Positions 13,856-22,619 of a DNA stretch of 64,000 nt are shown piece after piece; the stretch's first letter is position 1, and each line of letters begins with the position of its first letter. The stretch is from Fen-183 sp036504335 (GTDB lineage Bacteria; Acidobacteriota; Thermoanaerobaculia; UBA5066). The DNA lies in assembly GCA_036504335.1 (NCBI GenBank), contig DASXVJ010000014.1, forward strand, positions 106,117-170,116, given 5' to 3'. The notes beneath the pieces are model-generated. The model had not been told where the DNA came from. It did not search any database and saw nothing but the letters and a program-made list of their open reading frames with translations. The position numbers and the translations under genes are program-made.

Positions 13856-15337
13856 GTGACGACCGGGGACGGCCGGCCAGCGCCCCGAAACGCGGCGTCG
13901 ATCCTGGCGCTCGCGGCGATCCTGGGTGTGTTCGTCCTCCTGAGGCTTCCGCTCCTTTCCGTCGGCGCCGCGCCGCGCGGCTGGAACGGGGACGCCTCGA
14001 TCTTCGGCCTCATGGCGAAGAAGATCCACGACGGCGAGGGGTTCGACGTCTTTTACTGGGGCCAGAACTACATGGGTCCCCTGACGTCCGCGCTCGCGGC
14101 GGGTCTCCGCCGGGCTTTCCTGGATCCCGCGGGCTTCGGGGCGGAGGCGGGGCCCATCGCCTTGCGCCTCGCGATCCTGGTTGAGCTCGCCGTGGGGAGC
14201 GCGTTCTTCGTCGCGGGGCTCGCGCGGCTCTTCGGCCAGACGGTCGCGCTCGGCACGGGCCTCGCGCTCGCGCTCGGCCCGCCCCACCTCATCCGCCTCG
14301 CGGCGGGGGAACGGCCCGGGCCGGAGATGGCGTTCGCGCTCGGGTCCTTCCTGTTCTGGCTGGCGGCGGACGCGCTGAGCCGGCCGCAGGCAGTTCTGGA
14401 CCGCCCCGCAGGCCGCTTCGTCTTCGGGCTCGTCGCCGGGATCGGCTGGTGGATGAACCAGACGATCGTCTTCGTTCTCGTGCCCGCCGCGTCCGTGGCC
14501 CTGCTGCGGCCCGGACCGCGCCGGATACGCGTCGTGGCGCCGCTGCTCGCCGGCTTCGTTCTCGGGTACGCGCCGGTCTGGATGGGACGCGTTTTCGGCT
14601 GGTACGAGATTCACCTCGGATCACCCGTGCCGCCGTTGTGGCTGTCGAGCCTTCCGGCGCGCCTGCCCCGGTTCCTCGGAGCGGACGCCTGGCGATTCTT
14701 CGGGCTCGACGGCGTCCTGCCGGCGCCACTCCTCGCCCTGGCCGCACTGGTCTTCGTGACGCTCCTGTTGTCGTGGCGTCCCTGGTCCGGCGGCGTCGTG
14801 TTCGTGGCCGCGATCGCGGGGATCGGGGCAGCGGTCTCGTTTCTCGCGGAGATCGACCCGGCGGGGGATCGTTACCTGACGCCGGCTCTCCCTTCGGCGA
14901 TTGCGCTCGTCCTCGTCGTGGCCGCGGAGGCGGAAGCCCGGCTCCGCCGCCGAATCCCCGCCGCCGTCTCTTTGCTCGTCTCGGTGGGGCTCGCGCTCTT
15001 CGCGGCTTACTCTCTGTCGGCGCGGGCCCGGGCCACCGTCGAAGGCCTCCTCAGCGAGCCCGACCGCCGCGGGCCGCTCCGGGCGATCGGGGAAGGGGGA
15101 TACACGGTCTGCCACGCGGGCTACGACAGGGCTTACACGCTCCAGTTCCTGAGCGACGAGTCCGTCCAGTTCATCCCGTTCCACGGCCCCGACCGCAATC
15201 GGGCGCTCTCGGCGCGGCTGCGCGCCGAGCCGGGCCCTCAGTGCCTCGTGACGGACGACGGCGCCGTGCGGCCGTGGCTCCCGTCCGACGCCGCGCAGGA
15301 GGGCGGCCCCGCGCGGCGCCGCGCGGAGAAGCGTTGA
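13856..15337 (+). CDS. GT-C type membrane glycosyltransferase-like protein
   Basis: A 493-residue protein with about eleven hydrophobic segments. The first large loop carries an acidic motif (GWNGDASIFGLMAKKIHDG) placed like the catalytic loop of PMT/ArnT-like lipid-sugar-dependent glycosyltransferases, and YWGQNYMGPL follows. The C-terminal soluble part has YDRAYTLQFLSDESVQF. It probably transfers a sugar from a polyprenyl carrier at the outer face of the membrane. Substrate unknown. GTG 13856 lies ten bases after the peptidase gene, so co-transcription is likely. Confidence 0.65.
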   Translation: MTTGDGRPAPRNAASILALAAILGVFVLLRLPLLSVGAAPRGWNGDASIFGLMAKKIHDGEGFDVFYWGQNYMGPLTSALAAGLRRAFLDPAGFGAEAGPIALRLAILVELAVGSAFFVAGLARLFGQTVALGTGLALALGPPHLIRLAAGERPGPEMAFALGSFLFWLAADALSRPQAVLDRPAGRFVFGLVAGIGWWMNQTIVFVLVPAASVALLRPGPRRIRVVAPLLAGFVLGYAPVWMGRVFGWYEIHLGSPVPPLWLSSLPARLPRFLGADAWRFFGLDGVLPAPLLALAALVFVTLLLSWRPWSGGVVFVAAIAGIGAAVSFLAEIDPAGDRYLTPALPSAIALVLVVAAEAEARLRRRIPAAVSLLVSVGLALFAAYSLSARARATVEGLLSEPDRRGPLRAIGEGGYTVCHAGYDRAYTLQFLSDESVQFIPFHGPDRNRALSARLRAEPGPQCLVTDDGAVRPWLPSDAAQEGGPARRRAEKR

Positions 15338-15427
15338 AATCCGGACTCCCGGCCGCCGCCGTCCTCGCGAGCGGGCGAGACCGGATCTCATCTTCGAGCA
15401 CCGCTATGCTCGGGACACCCCGACAGC

Positions 15428-15901
15428 ATGTCCGCCGAAGACCACGCGAACGTCCCCGTGATTCCGCCCGTCTTCTTCGGGCTCGGGATCGGCGCGGGGT
15501 ATCTCATGCGGTGGCTCGTCCCGGTCCGGCTCGTACCGCTGCGACTCGAGGGCGAGGCGTGTTTCGCCGGCGCCGCGATCTCTCTTCTCGGCCTCGCGTT
15601 CGGCGGCTGGGCGTTCTTCACGTTCGTGCGCGCGAAGACGACGCCGCATCCGAACCACCCCGTGAGCGCGCTCGTGACGTGGGGGCCCTACCGCATCTCG
15701 CGCAATCCCATGTATGTCGGCCTTTCCGTCTTCACGGCGGGTCTCGCGCTCGTCGCGAACACCGCGTGGCTCCTCGTCGCGCTCCCGCTCGTCTGGTTTG
15801 CTCTGCGCCGCCTCGTGATCGACCGCGAGGAGGCCTACCTGACGCGCAGGTTCGGGGAGGACTACCTGTCCTTCAAGGCCCGCACGCGCCGCTGGATCTG
15901 A
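15428..15901 (+). CDS. Isoprenylcysteine carboxyl methyltransferase-like membrane protein
   Basis: A 157-residue protein with four hydrophobic segments and the ICMT/phospholipid methyltransferase signature GPYRISRNPMYVGL (about residues 88-101), followed by REEAYLTRRFGEDYLSFKARTRRWI. The family methylates small membrane-associated substrates using S-adenosylmethionine. In bacteria the substrate is usually unknown. A TATGCT hexamer (15405-15410) lies 17 nt before the ATG. Confidence 0.8.
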   Translation: MSAEDHANVPVIPPVFFGLGIGAGYLMRWLVPVRLVPLRLEGEACFAGAAISLLGLAFGGWAFFTFVRAKTTPHPNHPVSALVTWGPYRISRNPMYVGLSVFTAGLALVANTAWLLVALPLVWFALRRLVIDREEAYLTRRFGEDYLSFKARTRRWI

Positions 15902-15907
15902 CGCGCC

Positions 15908-17074
15908 TCACGCGGCGCGCAGGCCGGCCACGATCGGGCGCCGCGCGGCCAGCACGGCCGGGACGATCGCCGAGAAGACGCCCACGACCAGCGCGACGAG
16001 AGCCGCGAGCGCGACGACCTCGGGAAAGATCGTCATCCCGGCCGCGAACGGCGCCAGCCGCGTTTCCATGAGCGCGCCCTTGAGGCGCGAGAACGCCGCG
16101 ACGAAGACGAGGAACCCGAGGCCCCCGCCGACGCCGGCAAGCGCGAGGCTCTCGCTCATGACGAGGCCCACGATCCGCGGCCGCGAGAAGCCGAGCGTCC
16201 GGAGGACCGCGATCTCCACGACGCGCTCGCGCACGTTGAGCGCGACCGTGTTCGCCGCGACGACGACGACGACGCCGATGATGATGACGCCCATCGCGGT
16301 GAGGAGCATCTGGACGTTCCACAGCAGCGAGACGAAGCCCAGCGTGAACGCGTTCTCGCTCTCCGTCTTCGTCGGGTGCGGCGAGTTCTCGTAGAAGTCG
16401 TCGATCTGCTTCGGGAGGCGCCCGGCGCAGGCGGCGTCCGCGCAGCGCGTCCAGATCGTCGAGACGGTGCCGCGGAAGGGCGGCCAGGCCTCTTCGAGGT
16501 ACGCGCGGTGGAAGAAGATGCTCGCGGAGTTCTCGTACGGCAGGCTGTAGACGGCCTGAACCGTGAACGTGAGGTCGACGGGATAGAGCGTCCCCTTGAT
16601 CGTCACGGAGTCGCCGATCTTCCAGCCGTACTTCTTCACGAGCGCGACGCCCACGAGACCGCCCGCGCGGTCCCGCTTCCACTCCTCCGCGGAGCCCTGC
16701 ACGATCTGCGCGTCGTCGAAGACCTCGAGGAACGCCTGCGGATCGACGGCGAAGCGCGGGAAAACGTTGCCGGCGCTCGCATCGCGGTAGAAGCCGGCAA
16801 TGCGGTCGATCGGCGTGATCGCGCGGACGCCCTCGAGGGGGGCGATGCGGTTCACGACCGCGTACGGAAGGGGCGTCGTGAGGCCGACCTTGTGGCGCGT
16901 CACGAGGCGATAGAGGCCGCGCTCGCGCGCCGGGTCGGGCAAGTGCAGCGTCCGGAGGAACGTCGCCATGAACGCCACGAGGAAGACGGGAAACAGGATC
17001 GAGCCGACGGTCAGGATCGTCCGCGTCTTCTTGCGCAGCAGATTCTTCAGGACGAACGGCAGGAAGCGGAGCAC
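15908..17074 (-). CDS. FtsX/MacB-type ABC transporter permease
   Basis: A 388-residue protein. One N-terminal helix (residues about 18-40, after the typical NLLRKKTRTILT) precedes a long periplasmic domain (about 45-255) and three C-terminal helices, the MacB-PCD/FtsX layout. The motif RERVVEIAVLRTLGFSRPRI between helices 2 and 3 is diagnostic. GTG 17074 begins two bases after the aminopeptidase stop, so translation is probably coupled. No ATPase gene is adjacent; the partner must be encoded elsewhere. Confidence 0.8.
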   Translation of the reverse strand: MLRFLPFVLKNLLRKKTRTILTVGSILFPVFLVAFMATFLRTLHLPDPARERGLYRLVTRHKVGLTTPLPYAVVNRIAPLEGVRAITPIDRIAGFYRDASAGNVFPRFAVDPQAFLEVFDDAQIVQGSAEEWKRDRAGGLVGVALVKKYGWKIGDSVTIKGTLYPVDLTFTVQAVYSLPYENSASIFFHRAYLEEAWPPFRGTVSTIWTRCADAACAGRLPKQIDDFYENSPHPTKTESENAFTLGFVSLLWNVQMLLTAMGVIIIGVVVVVAANTVALNVRERVVEIAVLRTLGFSRPRIVGLVMSESLALAGVGGGLGFLVFVAAFSRLKGALMETRLAPFAAGMTIFPEVVALAALVALVVGVFSAIVPAVLAARRPIVAGLRAA

Positions 17075-17076
17075 GG

Positions 17077-18354
17077 TCAGGAGGCTTTCGGAGCGTCCTC
17101 CGTCAGGATACGCGCCCCGGACTCCGTCACGAGGACGTCGTCCTCGATGCGGATGCCGAGCCCGAGGTACTCCCTCGGGACGCGCGCCTCGTCGGGTCTC
17201 ACGTAGAGGCCCGGCTCGATCGTCAGGACCATGCCCGGCTCGAGAGGCCGCGGCCGCCCGCGCTCGTCCCGGTAGCGCCCGCGGTCGTGCACGTCGAGGC
17301 CCAGCCAGTGCGAGGTGTGGTGGAGCGCGAAGCGCTGGGCGGCGTTCTTCTTCTTGAGCGCCTCGCGGCGACCCTTCAGGAGGCCGAACTCGAGGAGCGC
17401 GTCGAGAAGGACGGCACGCGCCGCCTCGTGCGGCGCGTCCCACGGCGCGCCCGGACGGACGGCCGCGATCGCGGCGCGCTGGGCGGCGAGGACCGCGCCG
17501 TAGAGCGCCTTCTGGGGGCGCGTGAACCGTCCCGAAACCGGAAACGTCCGCGTCACGTCGGAGGCGTAGCCTCCGACCTCGCAGCCGGCGTCCACGAGGA
17601 CGAGGTCGCCCGCGGCGAGGCGCCGGGAGTTTTCGACGTAGTGCAGGATCGTCGCGTTCTCGCCCGAGGCGACGATCGTCGGGTACGCGGGGCCGCTCGC
17701 GCCCATCGACCGGAAGCGCCGGTCGACGGCCGCCTCGATCTCGTACTCGTACCGGCCGGGCCGCGCGGTCCGCTGGGCGTCGCGGTGCGCGGACGCGGCG
17801 ATCGCGGCCGCGCGCTCGAGGAGGGCGATCTCCTCGGGCGACTTCACGAGGCGCATCGCGTGAAGGAGGTCCGTCGGGTCCGAGACCGTCACCGGGCCCC
17901 GTTTCGGATGGCGGGCCTCCCGCCGGAAGCGCGCGAGGAGGCCGGCGACGAGGCGGTCGTTCGTGTCGGAGAGGCCGAACGCGTGGTGGAGGACGCGCGC
18001 CTTCCGCACGAGGTCGGGGAGGCGCCTGTCGCGCTCGCCGTCCGGATGCGCCGCATCGGCCCCGAACGTCCTGACGGCGCCCTCGGGTCCGGCGCGGCGG
18101 CCCTCCCACGTCTCGCGCTCGCGGTCCCGCGGCAGGACGAACAGCGTGAGCGTCCTCGCGTCCGCGTCGAGGACGGCGGTCGCGCCCGGCTCGGCGAAGC
18201 CCGTCAGGTAGAAGAAGTCGGGATCGGGCCGGTAGCGGTAGTGCACGTCGTGCCCGAACGAGGCCTCGGGCGTGGCGAAGACGAGCGCGACGCCCTCTTT
18301 CATCGCGTCGAAGAAACGCGCGCGGCGGCGCGCAAAAACGGTCCGGTCGGCCAT
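17077..18354 (-). CDS. pepP: Xaa-Pro aminopeptidase (M24B)
   Basis: A 425-residue enzyme removing N-terminal residues that precede proline. Residues about 1-150 form the AMP_N domain and about 170-420 the pita-bread metallopeptidase domain. The metal ligands are visible: D in LVDAGCE, D in SDVTRTFP, H in HHTSHWLGLDVHD, E in LTIEPGLY and E in IRIEDDV. Its start is 6 nt from TAGACT without a Shine-Dalgarno. It is followed by the FtsX-like permease gene. Confidence 0.9.
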   Translation of the reverse strand: MADRTVFARRRARFFDAMKEGVALVFATPEASFGHDVHYRYRPDPDFFYLTGFAEPGATAVLDADARTLTLFVLPRDRERETWEGRRAGPEGAVRTFGADAAHPDGERDRRLPDLVRKARVLHHAFGLSDTNDRLVAGLLARFRREARHPKRGPVTVSDPTDLLHAMRLVKSPEEIALLERAAAIAASAHRDAQRTARPGRYEYEIEAAVDRRFRSMGASGPAYPTIVASGENATILHYVENSRRLAAGDLVLVDAGCEVGGYASDVTRTFPVSGRFTRPQKALYGAVLAAQRAAIAAVRPGAPWDAPHEAARAVLLDALLEFGLLKGRREALKKKNAAQRFALHHTSHWLGLDVHDRGRYRDERGRPRPLEPGMVLTIEPGLYVRPDEARVPREYLGLGIRIEDDVLVTESGARILTEDAPKAS

Positions 18355-18360
18355 GCCGCG

Positions 18361-18366
18361 AGTCTA
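18361..18366 (-). promoter_or_regulatory. Putative -10 element of pepP
   Basis: TAGACT on the minus strand, 6 nt before the ATG at 18354, with no ribosome-binding site between. It is one of a series of such hexamers in the window. Confidence 0.4.
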
Positions 18367-18393
18367 ACCGGCAGCGCCGTGCGAGGATGGGGC

Positions 18394-19293
18394 ATGGACT
18401 CCCGCATCGTCCCGGCGCTCCGGGCCCGCTATCCCGAGTTCTCGGGCGCCCGGCTGAAGCGCGCCGTCCTGGAAGGCCAGGTCACGGTGGACGGCGCCGT
18501 CGTGAACGACCCCGGCGCGCTCGTTCGCCCCGGCGCCGACCTCCGGTGGGACCGCGACCGCCGCATCGAACGCCGCGTGGCGACGGCCCTCAAGGTCCTC
18601 TACGAGGACGACGACGCGATCGCCGTCTTCAAGCCGTCCGGCCTCCTCACGCACCCGACGGAGGCGAAGGAGAAGGACACGCTCCTCGCCCGCGTCTCGA
18701 CGTACGTCCAGAAACGGCACGGCGGCGGCGCGCGCACGTACGTGTCCATCGTCCACCGCCTCGACAAGGAGACGTCCGGCATCCTCGTCTTCGCCCGCAG
18801 CCGGCGCGGCCTGATCGGCCTGCAGGCCCAGCTCCGCGCCCACACGATGGACCGGCGCTACCGCGCCGTCGTCGAGGGCGATCTCGTCGGGGACGCGGGC
18901 ACGTTCGACAAGGACCTCGTCGCCGAGCCCGGCGAGCGGCGCCGCGGCGTCGTGAAGGCCGGTGAGACGGGCCTGAAGGCGATCACGGAATGGACCGTGC
19001 TCGAGCGCTTCGGGATCGCGACGCTCGTCGAGGCGCGCCTGAAGACCGGGCGCACGCACCAGATCCGCATCCACTTCGCGAACGCGGGGCACGTCCTCGT
19101 GGGCGACTCCGTCTACCGCGACCGCAAGGCCAAGCCGTTCCCCGTCCCCTTCCCGCGCCAGGCGCTCCACGCCGGGCATCTCGGGTGGAAGACGGAGGAG
19201 GGCAAGGCGGTCTCGCTGGACGCGGATCCTCCGGGCGACTTCCTCAAGCTGCTGGAAGACCTCAGAAAGAGGAAGAGAAAGAAGACTTCTTAG
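18394..19293 (+). CDS. RluA-family RNA pseudouridine synthase
   Basis: A 299-residue protein. Residues about 12-60 form an S4-like RNA-binding domain (ARLKRAVLEGQVTVDGAVV). The synthase domain follows with the catalytic aspartate in HRLDKETSG and the later motifs RYRAVVEG and TGRTHQIRIHFA. It isomerises uridine in rRNA or tRNA; the exact site cannot be told. ATG 18394 was chosen because it follows GAGG at suitable distance and begins the S4 domain. The stop codon lies inside an AT-rich repeat arm. Confidence 0.85.
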   Translation: MDSRIVPALRARYPEFSGARLKRAVLEGQVTVDGAVVNDPGALVRPGADLRWDRDRRIERRVATALKVLYEDDDAIAVFKPSGLLTHPTEAKEKDTLLARVSTYVQKRHGGGARTYVSIVHRLDKETSGILVFARSRRGLIGLQAQLRAHTMDRRYRAVVEGDLVGDAGTFDKDLVAEPGERRRGVVKAGETGLKAITEWTVLERFGIATLVEARLKTGRTHQIRIHFANAGHVLVGDSVYRDRKAKPFPVPFPRQALHAGHLGWKTEEGKAVSLDADPPGDFLKLLEDLRKRKRKKTS

Positions 19294-19376
19294 AAGGTGT
19301 GAGTGGGGCCGGCGCCTCGGATGGCAGCCACGCGGTTACTCGAGCGCATCTCGCAAACACACCCTTCTGAGAAATC
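19281..19376. repeat. Intergenic inverted pair of AT-rich arms
   Basis: Forward arm 19281-19300 (GAAGACTTCTTAGAAGGTGT) and reverse arm 19358-19376 (CACACCCTTCTGAGAAATC) are near reverse complements over about 18 bases, separated by 57 bases. This is the clearest of the pairs in the window. It lies between convergent genes, directly beside a GC-rich terminator hairpin. Confidence 0.6.
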
Positions 19377-19398
19377 AGCGGGCCCGTGAGGGCCCGCT
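19377..19398 (-). terminator. Terminator hairpin of the OmpA-like gene
   Basis: A perfect 9-bp stem, AGCGGGCCC and GGGCCCGCT, with a GTGA loop (TCAC on the minus strand). On the minus strand it is followed by GATTTCTC, which is only moderately T-rich. Confidence 0.6.
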
Positions 19399-19431
19399 GC
19401 AGAAATACTCGTCTTCTCTTCCTTTTCTTCT

Positions 19432-20064
19432 CTACTCGAGGACGACGATCACGACGCGGCGGTTCTTGGAGCGGCCGAGCGCCGTCTTGTTCGTCTCGAC
19501 GGGGAGCGTGTCGCCGTAGGAGATCGTCGACATGCGGCCGAGCGGGAGCTTGTGCTCGCGCGCGAGATAGCGGCGGACCGCTTCGGCGCGCTGCTGGCCG
19601 AGCTGGTCGTTGAAGTCGGCGCCGCCCGTGTCGTCGGTGTGGCCCTGGATCTCGAGGTAGATGCCCTTGTCGAGAGCCTTGACCTTCGCGGCGAACTCGT
19701 CGAGTGCGGCCTTCGCGTCCTTCGTGAGCTCGTACGACGCCGTCTTGAAGCGGACGCGGTCCTCGGCGAACGACTGCTGGAAGACGATCTTGCCCTTCGC
19801 GAGGACGCGGGCTTCCTGGGCGCGGGCGAGCGCGTCCTTGGCGGACTGGCCGAGCTGCTCGATCTGCTTGCCCTGCTCGTCGAGCTTGCCGGACGTGGCC
19901 TTCTGGCCTTCCTGCAGCTGCTCGACCTGCGTCTCGACCGACTCGATCTTCTTGTCGGTCTTGGACTGCGACTCGGCGATCTTCTTGTCGATGTCGGTCG
20001 TCGTCGCGCAACCGACGAGCGACAGGCCGACGGCGGCCGCGAGGAGAGTGACGTGAACCTTCAT
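19432..20064 (-). CDS. OmpA-family outer-membrane lipoprotein
   Basis: A 210-residue protein. A lipoprotein signal (LSLVGC, Cys at about residue 19) precedes a coiled-coil stretch (residues about 25-85, heptads rich in Gln, Lys and Glu) and a C-terminal OmpA domain. The domain has the peptidoglycan-binding signature with LEIQGHTDDTG, NDQLGQQRAEAV and GRSKNRRVVI. It probably anchors the outer membrane to peptidoglycan. AGGAGG stands just upstream of the ATG. A terminator hairpin follows. Confidence 0.85.
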   Translation of the reverse strand: MKVHVTLLAAAVGLSLVGCATTTDIDKKIAESQSKTDKKIESVETQVEQLQEGQKATSGKLDEQGKQIEQLGQSAKDALARAQEARVLAKGKIVFQQSFAEDRVRFKTASYELTKDAKAALDEFAAKVKALDKGIYLEIQGHTDDTGGADFNDQLGQQRAEAVRRYLAREHKLPLGRMSTISYGDTLPVETNKTALGRSKNRRVVIVVLE

Positions 20065-20081
20065 GAGTCCTCCTTGTTCCG

Positions 20082-21044
20082 TTAGCCGCCCTTGATGGGC
20101 GGCAGAGTGCCCCGGTAACCCGCCCGGACGCGGACGGGCCTTGCGGGGCCTGAAAGTCGTAACGAGATGCGCCGGTACCGGACCGGCCCCGCGCCCGTGG
20201 GCGTGAAGCCCATGAGGTACTGCGTGCGCAGGTCCTTCTCGACGCGCGCGATCGCGGCGGGCAGCTGGGTGGCGTCGTCGACGATCGAGAGGATTCCGCC
20301 CGACAGGCGCGCGACGTGCCCGAGGATGTCCAGATTCAGCATCGCCTCGGGCGTGACGCCGGGCGGCGGAGACATCGGCGCGCCGGGCGAGCGCAGGCCG
20401 ATCGGGTAGACGGGCACGTCCACTCCTTCGAGGAGCGTCGCGAGGTCGTCCCGCGTGAGCTCGGAGGCGTTGTCCATCCCGTCGGTGAGAAGGACGATCG
20501 CGCGCGACCCGTTCCGCCCGAGGAGCGTGCGGTCGGGCATCCGGGCAAGCGCGTCGTAGAACGCGGTGCGCCCGTGAGGCGTCACGGCGTCGACTGCTGC
20601 GAGGAGCTTCGCGGTGTCCGGTGTGAAGGGCACGACCTCGCGCACCGTGCCCGACGAGAAGGTGTAGAGCGAAAAGTCGTCGCCCGGCAGCCTTTGCGCG
20701 ACGAGCGCGCGCACGGCGGCGCGCGCCCCGTCCATCTTCCCGACGAGGCCCATCGAGCCCGAGGTGTCGAGCAGGATCGTGAACGAGACGGGGGCGTCGT
20801 CGCTGCGGGAGAACAGGTCCGTCTGGACGGGCTGGCCGTCCACGAGGAGCGTGACGTCCCTTTCCCGGAGGTCCGCCACGGGCTTTCCTTTCAAGTCCGT
20901 GAGGACGAAAGGCACCATTACGTAGCCGACGGATACTGAACTCGTCGTTTTTGCCGGCGTGGAGACCTGCGCCGACACCCCGGCCCCCAGCACCAAGGCG
21001 GGCGCGAGGAGCGACTGGAGCAGCGGAAGTCTCTGTATCAACAT
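20082..21044 (-). CDS. Secreted VWFA-related domain protein (acidobacterial type)
   Basis: About 320 residues from ATG 21044, chosen because it begins a signal peptide (MLIQRLPLLQSLLAPALVLG); a TTG at 21074 is the alternative. The mature part starts with a segment containing VMVPFVLTDLKGKPV and then a von Willebrand factor A fold with the MIDAS motif DTSGS and, later, LLTDGMDNASE. This matches the VWFA-related family typical of Acidobacteriota. It binds a divalent metal and probably a protein ligand outside the cytoplasm; its role is unknown. It ends 17 bases before the OmpA-like gene, suggesting an operon. Confidence 0.75.
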   Translation of the reverse strand: MLIQRLPLLQSLLAPALVLGAGVSAQVSTPAKTTSSVSVGYVMVPFVLTDLKGKPVADLRERDVTLLVDGQPVQTDLFSRSDDAPVSFTILLDTSGSMGLVGKMDGARAAVRALVAQRLPGDDFSLYTFSSGTVREVVPFTPDTAKLLAAVDAVTPHGRTAFYDALARMPDRTLLGRNGSRAIVLLTDGMDNASELTRDDLATLLEGVDVPVYPIGLRSPGAPMSPPPGVTPEAMLNLDILGHVARLSGGILSIVDDATQLPAAIARVEKDLRTQYLMGFTPTGAGPVRYRRISLRLSGPARPVRVRAGYRGTLPPIKGG

Positions 21045-21122
21045 GATTTCGGGCGCAGGGTCGCGGCTTTCCAAAGGGAAGTGCGGAGGAGCGTCTGCGC
21101 CTTTCTACAACGCGAAAGCAAA

Positions 21123-21143
21123 GGGGCCGCCAGCGGCGGCCCC
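21123..21143 (-). terminator. Terminator hairpin after ndk
   Basis: A 9-bp perfect stem (GGGGCCGCC / GGCGGCCCC) with a 3-base loop. On the minus strand it is followed by TTTGCTTTC. It lies downstream of ndk. Confidence 0.65.
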
Positions 21144-21189
21144 AACGTCCGGAACTGTGACGCGCGTTACATTGGGGGGGCCGGGGATC

Positions 21190-21603
21190 TCAGAGGAGGT
21201 CGACGGCCGGGAAGAAGAACGTCACCTCGCGGGCGGCGTCGGCGGGATTCGCCGAGCCGTGCACCGCGTTGCGCTCGATCGACTGCCCGAACTCCTTGCG
21301 GAGCGTGCCGGCGTCGGCCTTGCCCGGGTCCGTCGCGCCCATCGTCGCGCGCCAGTGGGCGACGCCATTGTCGCGCTCGAGGACGGCGACGTAGACGGGC
21401 CCCGACGTCATGTAGGCGACGAGGGCGGAGAAGAAGCCCTTGGCCGCGTGCTCTCCGTAGAACGCCTCGGCCTCGGCCTTCGTGATGTCGTGGCGTTTGA
21501 AGGCGACGACCCGAAAACCCTCCGCTTCGATGCGCGAGAGGATCTTTCCGGCACACTTCGACTCGACGGCGTCCGGCTTGATGATGGCGAATGTTTTTTC
21601 CAT
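21190..21603 (-). CDS. ndk: Nucleoside diphosphate kinase
   Basis: A 137-residue protein of normal length that transfers phosphate between nucleoside tri- and diphosphates. The N-terminus KTFAIIKPDAVE and the catalytic histidine in NAVHGSANP are visible. The residue after HGS is Ala where Asp is usual. ATG 21603 is 10 nt from a consensus TATACT with no Shine-Dalgarno. Confidence 0.95.
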   Translation of the reverse strand: MEKTFAIIKPDAVESKCAGKILSRIEAEGFRVVAFKRHDITKAEAEAFYGEHAAKGFFSALVAYMTSGPVYVAVLERDNGVAHWRATMGATDPGKADAGTLRKEFGQSIERNAVHGSANPADAAREVTFFFPAVDLL

Positions 21604-21613
21604 GCGGCCGCGG

Positions 21614-21619
21614 AGTATA
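21614..21619 (-). promoter_or_regulatory. Consensus-like -10 element of ndk
   Basis: TATACT on the minus strand, 10 nt before the ATG at 21603. There is no Shine-Dalgarno in the gap. It is the clearest case of the leaderless pattern in this window. Confidence 0.55.
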
Positions 21620-21653
21620 CGCGGAGCCGGGTCGCTTGCCCCGCGCCGCGCCG

Positions 21654-22526
21654 TTACGGGCAGGCCGACACGGTCCTCCGGAGGATCTCGGCCGCGGGTG
21701 CGAGGAAGACGGCGCGATCGGACTCGGGAACGCGCGAGACGGCCGCCCGCCAGCCGGCGTCGAACTGGCTCGGGTGACGTTCCATGTCCCATTCGATCGC
21801 GCTCCAGGCCGGGCCCGCCGTCGAGACGAGCCGCTCGTTCGCGTCGTACCGGATCGTTCCCGGCGCCGCGGGCGCAAAGTGGAACGCGATCGCCTCGGTG
21901 TCGGTCTCGACCCGGGTCTCGAGGAGGTAGACGGCGGGCGGCGCGGCCACGAGCGCCGCCGTCTCGAGCGTGAGCTCGGCGATCGCCCGGTGGTCCGGAT
22001 GACACGTCGTTCCGTGGCGCGGGTCGAACGTGAGAAGGATCTCGGGCGCCTCCGCGCGAATGAACGCGGCGAGCGTCGCGGCGAGGTCGGCCCCGCGCGA
22101 CGTGCCGGGCGCCCACGAAGGGGGCTCGCCGCCGCCGCCGTCCGGCAGCGACAGGAGGATCAGATCCGCGCCGAAGAGTTCCGCCGCGGCCGCCGCCTCC
22201 GCGCTGCGGACGGACGCGAGGTCGGGCAGGCAGCCGGCGGGGAGGAGGCACGGGCCCTTCTCGCCGCGCGTGGCGATCAGGAAGGAGCAGCGCGCCCGGC
22301 CGTCGAGGCACCAGCGCGCGAGGAGGGGCGCCGCGATCGCCTCGTCGTCGGGGTGGGCGCCGATCCACATCACGGACGCGGGGGCGGGGACGTGCGACGG
22401 GAGAGGCGCCGGGGAGAGCGGCACGGGAGCCGGCGAAGCGGAGTGCGGGCGGAACTGCGCGCGCGCTGCCGGCGCGAACGACACGATCGCGGCGGCCAGG
22501 AGCGAAACCCGAAGGGCGGCGCGCAT
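21654..22526 (-). CDS. Secreted LmbE/PIG-L family deacetylase
   Basis: About 290 residues from ATG 22526. A signal peptide ends near ARAQ. The LmbE zinc motif AHPDDE appears at about residue 55 and the second metal motif as HPDHR near residue 150. The family removes N-acetyl groups from sugars. An export signal suggests a periplasmic or extracellular substrate. TACATT lies 7 nt before the start. It lies between ndk and sucD on the same strand but is separated from sucD by a terminator. Confidence 0.8.
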   Translation of the reverse strand: MRAALRVSLLAAAIVSFAPAARAQFRPHSASPAPVPLSPAPLPSHVPAPASVMWIGAHPDDEAIAAPLLARWCLDGRARCSFLIATRGEKGPCLLPAGCLPDLASVRSAEAAAAAELFGADLILLSLPDGGGGEPPSWAPGTSRGADLAATLAAFIRAEAPEILLTFDPRHGTTCHPDHRAIAELTLETAALVAAPPAVYLLETRVETDTEAIAFHFAPAAPGTIRYDANERLVSTAGPAWSAIEWDMERHPSQFDAGWRAAVSRVPESDRAVFLAPAAEILRRTVSACP

Positions 22527-22576
22527 CTTCTTCAATGTAGTGTCGGCCCGACGCCGCCGCCCACGAACAACGAAAA

Positions 22577-22596
22577 GGGGCGCCCGGAGGCGCCCC
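22577..22596 (-). terminator. Rho-independent terminator after sucCD
   Basis: An 8-bp stem (GGGGCGCC / GGCGCCCC) with a 4-base loop, followed on the minus strand by TTTTCGTTGTT. It lies 24 bases past the sucD stop. Confidence 0.75.
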
Positions 22597-22619
22597 TCGT
22601 CCGTGTCGATCTCCCGAAG

